Shown: positions 37,614 through 46,817 of the stretch, piece after piece
How positions within the stretch are numbered: the stretch's first letter is position 1
How the letters are laid out: every line of letters begins with the position of its first letter
Source: Noviherbaspirillum saxi
Lineage (GTDB): Bacteria > Pseudomonadota > Gammaproteobacteria > Burkholderiales > Burkholderiaceae_D
Direction of reading: 5' to 3'
NCBI RefSeq assembly: GCF_003591035.1
Contig: NZ_QYUO01000003.1
Span: 496,001 to 560,000 of the forward strand
DNA: 64,000 nucleotides
The notes under the pieces: model-generated
Told to the model about the DNA's origin: nothing
The model's input: only the letters and a program-made list of their open reading frames with translations
The model's database searches: none
Program-made: the position numbers and the translations under genes

Positions 37614-38822
37614 TTACACCGCTGCCGTGGCAGGCGCTGCCTGCAGCGCTGCGATCTGTTCGTCGCTGTAGCCAAGTGCAAGCAGCACGTCGCGCGTGTC
37701 CTCGCCGATCTTTGGAATGGCGCGACGCGGTTTCAGGCGTTCGCCGTTCAGTGAGATCGGCAGCAGCGGCATATCGGTTTGCGAGCCGTCATCGAGCGTG
37801 AGCCTGGTCAAGCCGCCGCTGGCTTTCAGGTGCGGATCGTCGAACAGCTGCTCCGGACGGACGATGGAAGCGAAAGGAACATTGCGTGCTTCCAGTTGCG
37901 CCGCGAGCGTCTTGGCATCGATATGTTGCAGGGTCTCGCGCAGCGTCGACAGCAGCCACGGGCGCACGACGACGCGCTGATTGTTGGTTGCGAGCTTGGG
38001 GTCAGTCAGCAGGTCCGGCCTGCCGATCAGTTCGCACAGGGCGCGCCACTGGCCGTCGCCAGTCGCGGCGATGAAGAGTTGTTCCTGGTTCGCCATTTCA
38101 AACACGTCATACACTGACCAGGCGCTGATGCGTTCCGGCATGGGCGCGGCGGCTTCGCCGGTAACGACATACTGCTGCATATGCTGGGCAGAGAGCAGCA
38201 CGCAGTTTTCAAACAGGGCGCTTTGGACTTCCTTGCCGGCACCGGTGGTCCAGCGCTCGTTGAGCGCGGCAAGCACGCCGATCGCGCCGAACATGCCGCC
38301 CATGATGTCGTTGACCGAGCTGCCCGCGCGCAGCGGGCGGCCGACCGGACCGGTCATGTAGGCCAGGCCGGCCATCATCTGCACGACTTCATCAAGCGCC
38401 AGGCGGTTTTCGTAAGGGCCGCTCAGGAAACCCTTGTGCGACACATAGATCAGGCGCGGATTGAGCTTGCTGAGCGTCGCATAATCCAGGCCGAGATCCT
38501 TCATGCGGCCGGGCTTGAAATTTTCGACAAACACGTCGGCGGTCGCCGCCAGCTTGCGCAGCGCGTCGCGCCCTTCTTCAGTCTCGGTATCGAGCGCCAC
38601 GCTTTTCTTGTTGCGGTTGAAGGTGCGGAAGAAACCCGCGCCTGCGCCGAGCAGGCGGCGTGTTCCATCGCCCTTGGGCGGCTCGACCTTGATGACTTCG
38701 GCGCCGAGATCTCCCAGAATCATCCCGCAGGTCGGGCCCATCACCATATGCGATACCTCGACGACACGGATGCCGCTCAGCGGCAAACGGGCGTTCTGAT
38801 CGCTTTTCAATTCTTTAGTCAT
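37614..38822 (-). CDS. CaiB/BaiF family CoA-transferase
   Basis: A 402-residue family III CoA-transferase. Start at 38822 overlaps the lyase stop (ATGA). Motifs: GIRVVEVSHMVMGPTCGMIL at the start, LGAEVIKVEPPKGDGTR, and NRNKKSVALDTETEEGR followed by ADVFVENFKPGRMKDLGLDY, which carries the usual catalytic Asp region. The enzyme moves CoA between carboxylic acids. With the HMG-CoA-lyase-like partner it would activate a hydroxy-dicarboxylic or branched acid before cleavage. Confidence 0.92.
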   Translation of the reverse strand: MTKELKSDQNARLPLSGIRVVEVSHMVMGPTCGMILGDLGAEVIKVEPPKGDGTRRLLGAGAGFFRTFNRNKKSVALDTETEEGRDALRKLAATADVFVENFKPGRMKDLGLDYATLSKLNPRLIYVSHKGFLSGPYENRLALDEVVQMMAGLAYMTGPVGRPLRAGSSVNDIMGGMFGAIGVLAALNERWTTGAGKEVQSALFENCVLLSAQHMQQYVVTGEAAAPMPERISAWSVYDVFEMANQEQLFIAATGDGQWRALCELIGRPDLLTDPKLATNNQRVVVRPWLLSTLRETLQHIDAKTLAAQLEARNVPFASIVRPEQLFDDPHLKASGGLTRLTLDDGSQTDMPLLPISLNGERLKPRRAIPKIGEDTRDVLLALGYSDEQIAALQAAPATAAV

Positions 38823-39772
38823 ACAACAGCCTTTTCGATGTTCGATTGCTTGGAATAAGCTTTGGGCAGTCCGGCGTGTGCCAAAGAGCCATACATCACT
38901 GCCTGCGGAAGCGCCTGCTGGATGATCGAGCGTGCATCGAGCAGCTGCTGCACATCGATTCCGGTGTGATAGCCCAGGCTTTCGAGCATGAACACCAAAT
39001 CTTCCGTGGCGACATTGCCGGTCGCTCCCGGCGCGTGCGGGCATCCGCCGAGACCGGCCAGCGATGCATCGAATTCATGAATCCCATGCTGCAAGGCGAT
39101 CATGGTGTTCGGCAGCGCCATGCCGCGCGTGTCATGGAAATGCGCGATCGTAAGTTTTCCCTGTGCCTGTGGAATCAAGGCATCGAAGAAACGGTCGACC
39201 TGGCCGGGCGTAGCATGTCCGGTCGTGTCGGCCAAGGCGACGATGTCGCTGCCGGCATCGAGTACGCGCAAGACGATATCCTGTACATCTTCAAGCGGCA
39301 CCTCACCCTGCAGCGTGCAGCCGAATACGGTGGACAGACCGGCGATCAGTTTGGTGCGTCCAACCTTGTCCATGTCGTCGCGCAGTTCGCGGATGCGGCG
39401 AAATTCTTCGACCATGTCGGCCGGTGTTTTTCTGACGTTTGCCATGCTGTGCGCAACGCTCACCGAGATCGGCGCGACGATGCGATGAACACCGGCGGCC
39501 AGTGCCTTTTCCGCACCCTTCAAATTAGGAACCAGCGCGGTCACCGTCAGGTCGCCATAGGTCAGTGCATGCGCGACCACTTCATCCGCATCGGCCATTT
39601 GCGGCAGCAGCTTGGCGGGCACATAAGAGGCCACTTCCATATAACGCACGCCGGCAACATAGGCCGCGTCGATCCAGCGCTTCTTGTCGTGCGTGGGCAT
39701 GATGCCGGACACGCTTTGCAAGCCGTCCCGCATTCCCACTTCCTGCACCGTCGCATGTCTTTTCTGCATCAT
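38819..39772 (-). CDS. Hydroxymethylglutaryl-CoA lyase-like enzyme
   Basis: A 317-residue TIM-barrel lyase of the HMG-CoA lyase family. Start at 39772 is supported by AGGAAAG; a GTG/ATG extension to 39793 is not. Motifs: QEVGMRDGLQS (catalytic Arg and metal Asp), HFHDTRGMALPN (metal His pair) and GLGGCPHAPGATGNVATEDL (loop with the catalytic Cys). It cleaves a 3-hydroxyacyl-CoA into a keto fragment and acetyl-CoA or a related product. First gene of the four-gene operon. True substrate may be HMG-CoA or a citramalyl-CoA-like ester. Confidence 0.92.
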   Translation of the reverse strand: MMQKRHATVQEVGMRDGLQSVSGIMPTHDKKRWIDAAYVAGVRYMEVASYVPAKLLPQMADADEVVAHALTYGDLTVTALVPNLKGAEKALAAGVHRIVAPISVSVAHSMANVRKTPADMVEEFRRIRELRDDMDKVGRTKLIAGLSTVFGCTLQGEVPLEDVQDIVLRVLDAGSDIVALADTTGHATPGQVDRFFDALIPQAQGKLTIAHFHDTRGMALPNTMIALQHGIHEFDASLAGLGGCPHAPGATGNVATEDLVFMLESLGYHTGIDVQQLLDARSIIQQALPQAVMYGSLAHAGLPKAYSKQSNIEKAVV

Positions 39773-40221
39773 CAGACTCTTTCCTGGTTGCACACGCTGA
39801 TAAAAATCGCGTTGTTTACATTGGCTCGAGAGGGAGAATAGCGATCAAACAACATCTTAAAAAGCGGTATTTCGGAACGCTATCCATCGCGGATGACGAT
39901 GGCAGGAGATGGATAGAGATGCGGAAGAATCTTAATCAACGGAATCCGTAGGCAATACGCAATATGAATGCGGCAAAACGCATTTACCTGCGCCGGCGAT
40001 CCCGATGGAGTAATCCTCATTCCCTTCCCGACGTGCGTCTAGCTGAGCGCTGGATTGCAATCATTGCTCCTGCCAATCGTTCCAAATGAGCGGACAACGA
40101 GGCAGATTCCGATGGTTGAAACCCAACTGTAAGTTGCGACTCGTCCACAAAAACCGCATCCAAGGCCCTCCGCATGTACATAACATACCGATTTTTTAAA
40201 AATCTTAGATCCTTGATTAAG
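39773..40221. other. Intergenic region upstream of lyase operon and sodC
   Basis: About 450 bases between two divergent units. It contains the promoter of the lyase operon on its left side. No credible coding sequence was recognised; the minus-strand frame near 40017-40229 has no motif and covers the sodC promoter. Confidence 0.4.
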
Positions 40222-40237
40222 TGGCACAACCTTTGCA
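40222..40237 (+). promoter_or_regulatory. Sigma-54-type promoter of sodC
   Basis: TGGCACAACCTTTGCA matches the sigma-54 consensus (TGGCAC-N5-TTGCA): GG at 40223-40224 and GC at 40235-40236 are 12 bases apart, as required for -24/-12 elements. Transcription would begin near 40248, about 46 bases before the sodC ATG. AT-rich sequence lies just upstream. An activator binding site was not identified. Confidence 0.65.
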
Positions 40238-40293
40238 GCCTTTATGCATCAGCAAGGACGTTCTTGCGAACACCATCATTGAGGAGAATACAA

Positions 40294-40902
40294 ATGAGCA
40301 CTACTGTCATCAAGCATCTGGCTAACAGCCGTGAGTTAACCGCTGAAGGTCGAGACGTTCGGACACGGTTGGGTACGACGTTGATACTGATCGTGTCGCT
40401 GGCGGTGCTGATTGCGCCTGCAAGGGCGACCGATCTTGGCGCGGAAGTGAAGCTTCATGACAGAGCCGGCAACCAGGTGGGAAAAGCGAGGCTTGCTCAG
40501 CAAGGGGACGGTAATGTAGTTGTCCAGGTACACGTCCATGACCTCCCCCCAGGCTTCCACGGGTTCCATGTGCATGCAGTCGGCGAATGCGTCCCGCCTT
40601 TCATCTCGGCCGGTGGTCACTTCGATCGGGATGGACATAGTCATAAAAGTCACACCGGTGACCTGCCCGTTTTGCTGGTGAATACCGACGGTACGGCGAA
40701 TGCGAAGCTCGATACGGATCGCTTCGCGGTCGCCGATCTCTTCGATGCGGATGGCAGTACGATCATCATCCATGCGAACCCGGACAACTACGCAAATATC
40801 CCGAATCGGTATGTCGCCGCGCCGGACGCGACGACACTGGCGACGGGTGATGCTGGAGACAGGATCGCGTGTGGAGTGGTAGAAAAGGTGGTGGAAAGAT
40901 AA
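40294..40902 (+). CDS. sodC: Periplasmic Cu,Zn superoxide dismutase
   Basis: A 202-residue secreted superoxide dismutase. Start at 40294 follows GAGGAGA. The signal peptide is unusual in having a ~26-residue polar leader before the hydrophobic core (TTLILIVSLAVLIAPARA). Metal ligands are present: FHGFHVHAVGEC (copper His pair), SAGGHF, KSHTGDLPVL, and IIIHANPDNY (last copper His). The disulfide cysteines are in GEC and RIACGVV. It removes superoxide in the periplasm. A sigma-54-type promoter lies in front. Confidence 0.93.
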   Translation: MSTTVIKHLANSRELTAEGRDVRTRLGTTLILIVSLAVLIAPARATDLGAEVKLHDRAGNQVGKARLAQQGDGNVVVQVHVHDLPPGFHGFHVHAVGECVPPFISAGGHFDRDGHSHKSHTGDLPVLLVNTDGTANAKLDTDRFAVADLFDADGSTIIIHANPDNYANIPNRYVAAPDATTLATGDAGDRIACGVVEKVVER

Positions 40903-41082
40903 GCGCTTTGGAGAAAGTTATATGACCGGTTAGGGTGGGGATCCGCATGCCAGTAGCTCGATTGAACGATCGTTTCCCTCTCCTTACCGGACATTAAAGA
41001 GCCTCACCGTTAGGCCAGCCGAACGCTTACGCCATCATTCAAAGATATGCATCACGCCGGTTTTAATCACCTATGCGCTGTT

Positions 41083-41526
41083 TTAATGCGGAATCCTCAC
41101 GGTCCCATGCACGGTAATGCCAGGCTCCACAACGATAGCAGGAGACGCTGGCATATAGATCGGGGCCTGTTGCAAACCACCGTGTCGAGATCCCTTACAT
41201 TTACGTTCCTCTTCATATTCGCCATTCTTGGCTTGCTTGCGTTTTACTTTGCAGTCCCCGTCCCGATATTCCTCTTGGTACTCTCTGCGTTCCGCGTGAT
41301 ATCCGCTGCGCAGAGGCCGGCATTTCCGCTCTTCCTCGTACTCGCCGTTCTTGTCCTGTTTGCGCTTGACCTTGCAGTTCCCGTCCCAATACTCTTCCTT
41401 GTATTCGCGACGCTCATGCCCTCGGCCTTTTCCTTGGCCGCTTTCATCGTCCCAAGAATCTGCCATGGCAATGAGTGGCAAAGCGAGTAGCAATGTCGGC
41501 AATAAAAGCGCGCCTACCTTTTTCAC
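41083..41526 (-). CDS. Secreted protein with two 32-residue Cys/Glu/Lys repeats
   Basis: A 147-residue exported protein. Signal peptide residues 1-22 (cleavage after AMA). Two near-identical repeats at residues 38-69 and 79-110 share ERREYxEEYxDG, then CKVKRKQxKNGEYEEERKC; period 41 residues. Each repeat has two cysteines 18 residues apart (51/69 and 92/110), suggesting one disulfide per repeat. The end is Pro-rich and hydrophobic (APIYMPASPAIVVEPGITV). The family looks like uncharacterised proteobacterial envelope proteins; the function is unknown. Confidence 0.8.
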   Translation of the reverse strand: MKKVGALLLPTLLLALPLIAMADSWDDESGQGKGRGHERREYKEEYWDGNCKVKRKQDKNGEYEEERKCRPLRSGYHAERREYQEEYRDGDCKVKRKQAKNGEYEEERKCKGSRHGGLQQAPIYMPASPAIVVEPGITVHGTVRIPH

Positions 41527-42024
41527 GGCGTTTCTCCATGTTCATATGACGAAATTTTCTTTTCGGCTCAGAACTTAACAGCTAAACCACAAAGCAGCTG
41601 TAAGAAGATGTTTCGGAGATGGCTGCCCGCGATTGCTGCAGATGAAGCATGACGTCGATGCTGCGATTTCCCGGATGATTGTCACTGTCGCCAACGCCAC
41701 TCTATGGCGGCATCTGGTTGAAGAAAACAGGATTCAATGGCGTGGATCAGACCCACTGCGCATGCAATTGGCGCAAGCGCAGACGTTTCCTACGAGACAA
41801 ATACCTTGGCCCAGGGTCATACCGTCGGGATGGAATCACAGGAAAGCCATACGTTTTATCGTGTGCCGCACACGCTTTAACTTTTATATTCCTCTCGCAC
41901 ATTGTTCCACACCACCTATACTAAATTTACCAGCTGTTTGAACAAATGGCGGCGTCCGGTAAATTTAACGAGCGTACGTCTTGTTTTCGCATCTGTCAGG
42001 TGCAGTCTCATTTACGGAGGCAAT
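41527..42024. other. Divergent intergenic region before the universal stress gene
   Basis: About 500 bases holding promoters of the minus-strand repeat protein and of the plus-strand stress protein. Open frames here have no motif or ribosome binding site. No regulatory site was recognised with confidence. Confidence 0.4.
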
Positions 42025-42486
42025 ATGTACCGCTCTATTCTGGTGGCGTACAACGGAACCCCTGAAAGCCGTTCGGCATTGCATGAATGCATTCGGCTCA
42101 CTCCCCCATCTTCTACACAAGTCCATCTGCTTGCCGTGATTCACCCGCACGATCCGCTGGTGGACGGTGAATACGGCGCAAGAGCCGCTTACAGTACACA
42201 GGAAATGATGCAGGAAGAGCAGGCAAAAATGGAGAGGGAGCTTGCCGAGGGTTGCAGGATGCTGCAGGAAGCCGGCCTCAATACAGATATTTTCCTTGAG
42301 ACAGGAGAGCCGGCGGACATCATCAGCAATATGGCCGCCAAACTCGGCGCCGATCTCGTCATCGTCGGGCATCCGCGCCACAGGTCATGGGTGCAGCGCT
42401 GGTGGCGTGGCTCGACCGATGCCTTGCTGCTGGGAAAAGTGCATTGCACGCTGATGATCGCGCCTGAACGGGCAGAAGCGGCGTAG
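42025..42486 (+). CDS. Universal stress protein UspA family
   Basis: A 153-residue single-domain UspA-fold protein. ACGGAGGC precedes the start at 42025; the open frame upstream is not protein-like. It begins MYRSILVAYNGTPESRSAL and has near the end the nucleotide-binding pattern GADLVIVGHPRHRSWVQRWW followed by a GSTDALL segment, close to the ATP-binding type (G-2x-G-9x-G-S/T). It is a cytoplasmic stress-survival factor of uncertain biochemical role. Confidence 0.9.
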   Translation: MYRSILVAYNGTPESRSALHECIRLTPPSSTQVHLLAVIHPHDPLVDGEYGARAAYSTQEMMQEEQAKMERELAEGCRMLQEAGLNTDIFLETGEPADIISNMAAKLGADLVIVGHPRHRSWVQRWWRGSTDALLLGKVHCTLMIAPERAEAA

Positions 42487-42542
42487 CTGCCAGCCCGGAT
42501 CACTCCGTCGCCGGCCAGTGACATGAGCCTGCCTTGGTCGGG

Positions 42543-42578
42543 CTATGCCTGGTCCTATGCCTGGTCCTATGCCTGGTC
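42543..42578. repeat. Three perfect tandem copies of a 12-bp unit
   Basis: CTATGCCTGGTC is repeated three times without a mismatch, and the last copy touches the stop codon of the minus-strand LysR gene (stop at 42578-42580). Such short arrays arise by replication slippage. No spacer, so this is not a CRISPR. Confidence 0.9.
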
Positions 42579-43492
42579 TATTGCGCAACCTTGCCAATGA
42601 AGTCGACAAACAAGCGCGTCGGCATCGGCAATGCTTCGTAATCGCGCATGCAAATGACAAAGCGCCGGTGCGCCCATGGATCGGTCAGGGGAATGACCCG
42701 CAAGTCCAATGCGGTCTGGTATGGCGCGATCGCTTCGGCCGGAATGATGCTCATGGCGAGATTGGCGCGAACGATGCGACATGCCGCTTCAAAGGTCGCG
42801 ACATGGATACGGTTGAATACCGTTTTACCGGTATCGGCCGCGACACGGCGCAGGAACAGGTTCATCAGGCTTTCAGGCTGTTGTCCGACATGGTCGTATT
42901 GCAGCGTTTCCTCGAATGACACCGACTCGCGTTTGGCCAATGGATGATCGGGATGGACTACCGCGGTCAGATGATCGGTCTTGTAGGGAATGACCTGCAG
43001 TCCGCGGGTATCGGCAAAGTCCCAGCAGACGCCGATGGCTGCGCTGTTTTCCTCGACCGCGCGGATCACCTGATTGCTGACGCGCTCCTCCATGTCGACC
43101 TTGATATTGTCGTGCTGCGCGAGGAAGGCGCTGATGTCGTCCGGCAGGAATTCGACAACGGCCGAGACGCTGGCATAGATATGGATATGGCCGCGAACGC
43201 CGCTGGCATACTCGCTCAGTTCCGCCTGCATTTTTTCGGCACCGCGCAACAACAGGCGTGCGTGCTGCAGCAAGGCTTCGCCCGCCGGTGTAGGCGTGAC
43301 GCCGGAACGATGTCTCAGCAGCAGCGGCGTGCCGATGACGTCTTCTATATCGGTGATGCGTTTGCTGACCGCGGACGCCACGATAGCCTCGCGCTCGGCA
43401 GCATGCGCGATGCTGGCTTCTTCGCACACGGCGACAAAAAGACGCAGGGTGATGAAGTCGACCTGCCACAATCGTTTTTTGGCGGGTTTCAT
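42578..43492 (-). CDS. LysR family transcriptional regulator
   Basis: A 304-residue LysR regulator. Start at 43492 has AAGGAAGC upstream; the extension to 43540 is unsupported. The helix-turn-helix is at about residues 12-70 (FITLRLFVAVCEEASIAHAA, then AVSKRITDIEDVIGTPLLLR), followed by a substrate-binding domain. It sits about 50 bases downstream of the hybrid kinase gene on the same strand. Its target is not evident from neighbours. The stop codon adjoins a 12-bp tandem repeat. Confidence 0.9.
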   Translation of the reverse strand: MKPAKKRLWQVDFITLRLFVAVCEEASIAHAAEREAIVASAVSKRITDIEDVIGTPLLLRHRSGVTPTPAGEALLQHARLLLRGAEKMQAELSEYASGVRGHIHIYASVSAVVEFLPDDISAFLAQHDNIKVDMEERVSNQVIRAVEENSAAIGVCWDFADTRGLQVIPYKTDHLTAVVHPDHPLAKRESVSFEETLQYDHVGQQPESLMNLFLRRVAADTGKTVFNRIHVATFEAACRIVRANLAMSIIPAEAIAPYQTALDLRVIPLTDPWAHRRFVICMRDYEALPMPTRLFVDFIGKVAQ

Positions 43493-43543
43493 GACGCTTC
43501 CTTGTAATCGGATGAATTTGGCATCGCTTTCTGCATGCATGGA

Positions 43544-45886
43544 CTAGGCATTGCCGATGTCATTCAACAGGCTCACGAGTTTGGCGATATCGACAGGTTT
43601 GACGAAATAGTGGTCGAATCCCGCTCCCTGGCTGCTATGCTGATGCCGATCCTGACCGTAGCCGGTAACGGCGACCAGGATTGTTCCGACATTTTCCGGC
43701 TGGATGCGCAGGCGGCGTGCCAGTTCGTTGCCATCCATATCGGGCATGCCGATATCGAGCAGGCAGACATCGGGATTTTCCATTCGCGCCCGCTCCAGCG
43801 CTTTGTGCGCGCTGTGCTCGACGCACGCCTGATGGCCGACGGCCTCGACAAACATTGCGAGCATATCCGCGGCATCGGCATTGTCATCGACAACCATGAC
43901 TTTCAAAACCCTGCGCGGCGTGGCTTCTGGCTGTGCAGGTTGCTCAATCGCGGCGCTGCCGGTTCCTTCATCCAGGTGCGGCAGCCTTACCGTGAACGTG
44001 CTGCCTGTTCCCATGCCTTCGCTATGGGCGGTAACGCTACCGCCGTGCAAATCGATCAGGCTTTTTACCAATGCCAGCCCGATTCCCAGACCGCCTTGCG
44101 CGCGATCGGGTGTTCGCTCAGCCTGTGCGAACAGTTCAAACGCCCGCTCCTTCACATCGGGCGACATACCGATGCCATTGTCGGTGACACTGATCCATAC
44201 CTGATCGTCGTATACGTCCATATTCAAGACGATGTCGCCGCCTGCAGGTGTGTACTTTGCGGCGTTGTTCAACAGATTGCTCATCACTTGCACCAGACGT
44301 TTCTTATCGCCCAGGACAAACGTCGATTCGGGCGGCGTACGAACGGTCAGCCTGTGTCTCCTGGATTCGATCAACGGCCGCACCTGCTCGACCGCGTCGG
44401 AGACGATGTGTTTTGCATCCAGCTTCGCTTTTTCCAGCGACACGAGCCCGCGTGTGACACGCGATACGTCGACCAAGTCGTCCACCAGGCCAATCATGTG
44501 CGCGACCTGACGCGAGATGGTGGCGCTGGTCTGCTTCAGCCGTTCTGCGCTGGGCTGACTCAGGGTCAACAGATCGGCGGCGGTGGAAATGGGCGCCAGC
44601 AGATTCCGCAGTTCATGGGCCAGCATTGCACGAAATTCATCATTTCTGCGATCGGCCTGTCTTAGTGCTTCTTCAGCCCTCACCCGGTTGGTGATATCCA
44701 TTTGCGCGACCACCGCACCGACGACCCGTCCATCATCATCCTTGATGGGCGCCCCCGTATTGAACACGATCCGGCGTACGGGCGGTGCGTCAAACGATTC
44801 GATTTCTATTATGTCTTCGAGCGCTTCCTCGCCGCGCAAGATACGGGCGGTCGTCCATTCCGACGGCTGAAGGGGCAGACCTGTCCTTGCCGATCCGTCC
44901 GCCCACCAGCCTTTCCATGCGCTGAAGTCTTCTATGTGCTCACTGATCGGATGTCGTTCGCCCCACAAGCGCCGGTTGCTTGCATTGGCGAGCCGGATTG
45001 CGCCACTTGCATCGCTCACTACGATCCCTACCGGTACTGCTTCCAGTACTGCGTTCAGGCGATGCCGTTCGGCTTCGGCTTCACGCGCGGCCGCAAGTGC
45101 CTGATGCCGGCTGTGGAGTAATTCTTCGTCCGCTCTTCTTTGCTCGGAAATATCCTTGAAAAGAACGCCGACCTGTTTGCTGTCTGCAGCATCGAGGCGA
45201 AACGCGTAAACGTCGAACCACCGGTCAAGCGCCTTTGCCTCGCTCTTGAAGCGAACAGGCTCACCGGTCTTTGCCACCTTGCCGTAGATCTCGATCCAAT
45301 GGGTTTCATGGAGCGGCGCGAGCTCGCGGATGGTTTTTCCTATCGAGTTCCGCAGGCCGGTCTGTTGTTCGAACATGGGGTTGACTTCACAGAACCGGTA
45401 ATCGCAGGCTTGTTCGTCCTGGTCGTACAGCATTTCAATGACACAGAAGCCTTCATCGATCGATTCAAAAAGGCTACGGTATTTTTCTTCGCTTTTCTTC
45501 AAAGCGCTTTCGGCCACCTTGAGATCATGCACATCGGTGGACGTGCCGAACCAGCGCCTGATTTCACCTGTCTGCGAATCGCGGTAGGGTTCCGCCCGGA
45601 CACGCTCGGTTACATTGCGGAAGTAGATGGAAATACCGACCGTTGCAGGATAAGCATGAGCTTCATACCAGCGGTCATGGTCAGGATAATACGAAATGAC
45701 TGTAGTGCCGACTTGTTCACTTGCAGCTTTGTGATAGGCCTTTGCTTGGCGATTCACATAGGTGAATTCCCAGTTCTTGTCTACGAAGCAAGACGCATCT
45801 GTGATGCTTTCCAGAATAGTAGTCGCGTCGCCAGCCTTATCCTTTAAGGAATCGTTAGTTGAGTGCACGTCTCTTTCCCTAGCCAA
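43544..45886 (-). CDS. Hybrid histidine kinase with PAS domains and a receiver
   Basis: A 780-residue cytoplasmic hybrid kinase. PAS-type domains span about 20-120, 130-260 and 275-410. The HisKA has His424 in AMLAHELRNLLAPI. The ATPase has NLLNNAAKYTP, DNGIGMS and GGLGIGLALVKSL. A C-terminal receiver (about 660-780) has Asp711 in CLLDIGMPDMDG and Lys in FVKPVD. The first PAS is short: ISIYFRNVTERVRAE runs straight into PYRDSQTGEIRRWFGTSTDV, as if the end of one PAS were joined to the end of another by an in-frame deletion. No membrane segment, so the signal is intracellular. No separate output gene is adjacent. Confidence 0.92.
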   Translation of the reverse strand: MARERDVHSTNDSLKDKAGDATTILESITDASCFVDKNWEFTYVNRQAKAYHKAASEQVGTTVISYYPDHDRWYEAHAYPATVGISIYFRNVTERVRAEPYRDSQTGEIRRWFGTSTDVHDLKVAESALKKSEEKYRSLFESIDEGFCVIEMLYDQDEQACDYRFCEVNPMFEQQTGLRNSIGKTIRELAPLHETHWIEIYGKVAKTGEPVRFKSEAKALDRWFDVYAFRLDAADSKQVGVLFKDISEQRRADEELLHSRHQALAAAREAEAERHRLNAVLEAVPVGIVVSDASGAIRLANASNRRLWGERHPISEHIEDFSAWKGWWADGSARTGLPLQPSEWTTARILRGEEALEDIIEIESFDAPPVRRIVFNTGAPIKDDDGRVVGAVVAQMDITNRVRAEEALRQADRRNDEFRAMLAHELRNLLAPISTAADLLTLSQPSAERLKQTSATISRQVAHMIGLVDDLVDVSRVTRGLVSLEKAKLDAKHIVSDAVEQVRPLIESRRHRLTVRTPPESTFVLGDKKRLVQVMSNLLNNAAKYTPAGGDIVLNMDVYDDQVWISVTDNGIGMSPDVKERAFELFAQAERTPDRAQGGLGIGLALVKSLIDLHGGSVTAHSEGMGTGSTFTVRLPHLDEGTGSAAIEQPAQPEATPRRVLKVMVVDDNADAADMLAMFVEAVGHQACVEHSAHKALERARMENPDVCLLDIGMPDMDGNELARRLRIQPENVGTILVAVTGYGQDRHQHSSQGAGFDHYFVKPVDIAKLVSLLNDIGNA

Positions 45887-46022
45887 TGTGACTTGTTGCC
45901 AGATTATAAGGCGTACCGATTTGGGCTACCTGGTCGCGCCGTACCTGGAGTGGTTTGTGCCCGGACGGGCAATTTGCTTGGCCTACACCCACTTTGCGAC
46001 TGTCATCACGCCTGCAGCATGT

Positions 46023-46580
46023 TCATATTTTCAGGAAACGAATCACGCGGCAGGGGTTGCCGACGGCGACGACATCTTCGGGGAGATCCCTGGTTACGAC
46101 GCTGCCAGCCCCAATGATGGATCTTGCGCCGACAGTCACGCCAGGGCAAAGAATGGCGCCGCCGCCGATCCAGACATCGGCCCCGATGACAACGGGTTTG
46201 CCGCCTTCCAGGCCTTGGCGCCGCTCGGCCGCATTTTCGGGATGGGTTGCGGTATATATCTGCACAGCCGGCCCAAACAATACGAAGTCCCCAATATGCA
46301 CCGGCGCCACGTCGAGAATGACGCAATTGAAGTTCATGAAAACCTTCTTTCCCAGGGCGATATTGGTCCCATAATCGCAGAAAAACGGCGGCTGGATAAA
46401 GGCATCGGTTTTGGCTGCTACGAGTTCGCTGATCAGCCTGGTCCGCGTTTCCACATCGTCGTCGGCCAGCGCATTCAATCTTCCAAGCAAGTCTCTCGCA
46501 CGAAGTCTTTCCGCCACGAGCTGCGCATCGTTGGGATCGTAAAGTTCTCCCGCGATCATTTTTTGCTTTTCGGTTTTCAT
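46023..46580 (-). CDS. Sugar O-acetyltransferase (Maa/LacA type)
   Basis: A 185-residue left-handed beta-helix acetyltransferase of the maltose/galactoside acetyltransferase group. The N-terminal Mac segment (EKQKMIAGELYDPNDAQLVA) is followed by hexapeptide repeats (NIALGKKVFMNFNCVILD), the catalytic His in YTATHPENAAER, and GADVWIGGGAILCPGVTVG and GAGSVVTRDLP. It transfers acetyl from acetyl-CoA to a sugar hydroxyl. Start at 46580 gives the family's usual N-terminus, although no strong ribosome site was seen. Confidence 0.92.
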   Translation of the reverse strand: MKTEKQKMIAGELYDPNDAQLVAERLRARDLLGRLNALADDDVETRTRLISELVAAKTDAFIQPPFFCDYGTNIALGKKVFMNFNCVILDVAPVHIGDFVLFGPAVQIYTATHPENAAERRQGLEGGKPVVIGADVWIGGGAILCPGVTVGARSIIGAGSVVTRDLPEDVVAVGNPCRVIRFLKI

Positions 46581-46817
46581 GACATGACGGCGTGATCGAG
46601 GACGCAGGAAAAATATACATTCACGCGTCAACAGAATGTTGCGCTTAGGCGCCCCGGCCCGCAGGGCTGAAGTATAGGGTCATTCACATGTATTCAATCT
46701 TCTTTTCCGCTTGCTTTCAAGCCGGATCAATATCAGGAACTTATAGAAGAACCCTGTCTCCAATTTTTCCAAATAAGCATTGTTTTCATTCATTGTTTTT
46801 CATTAACGGGAGTAACT

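Noticed and set aside
42543..42578. Possible CRISPR-like array
   Set aside because: Units are 12 bases with no spacers; a slippage repeat.
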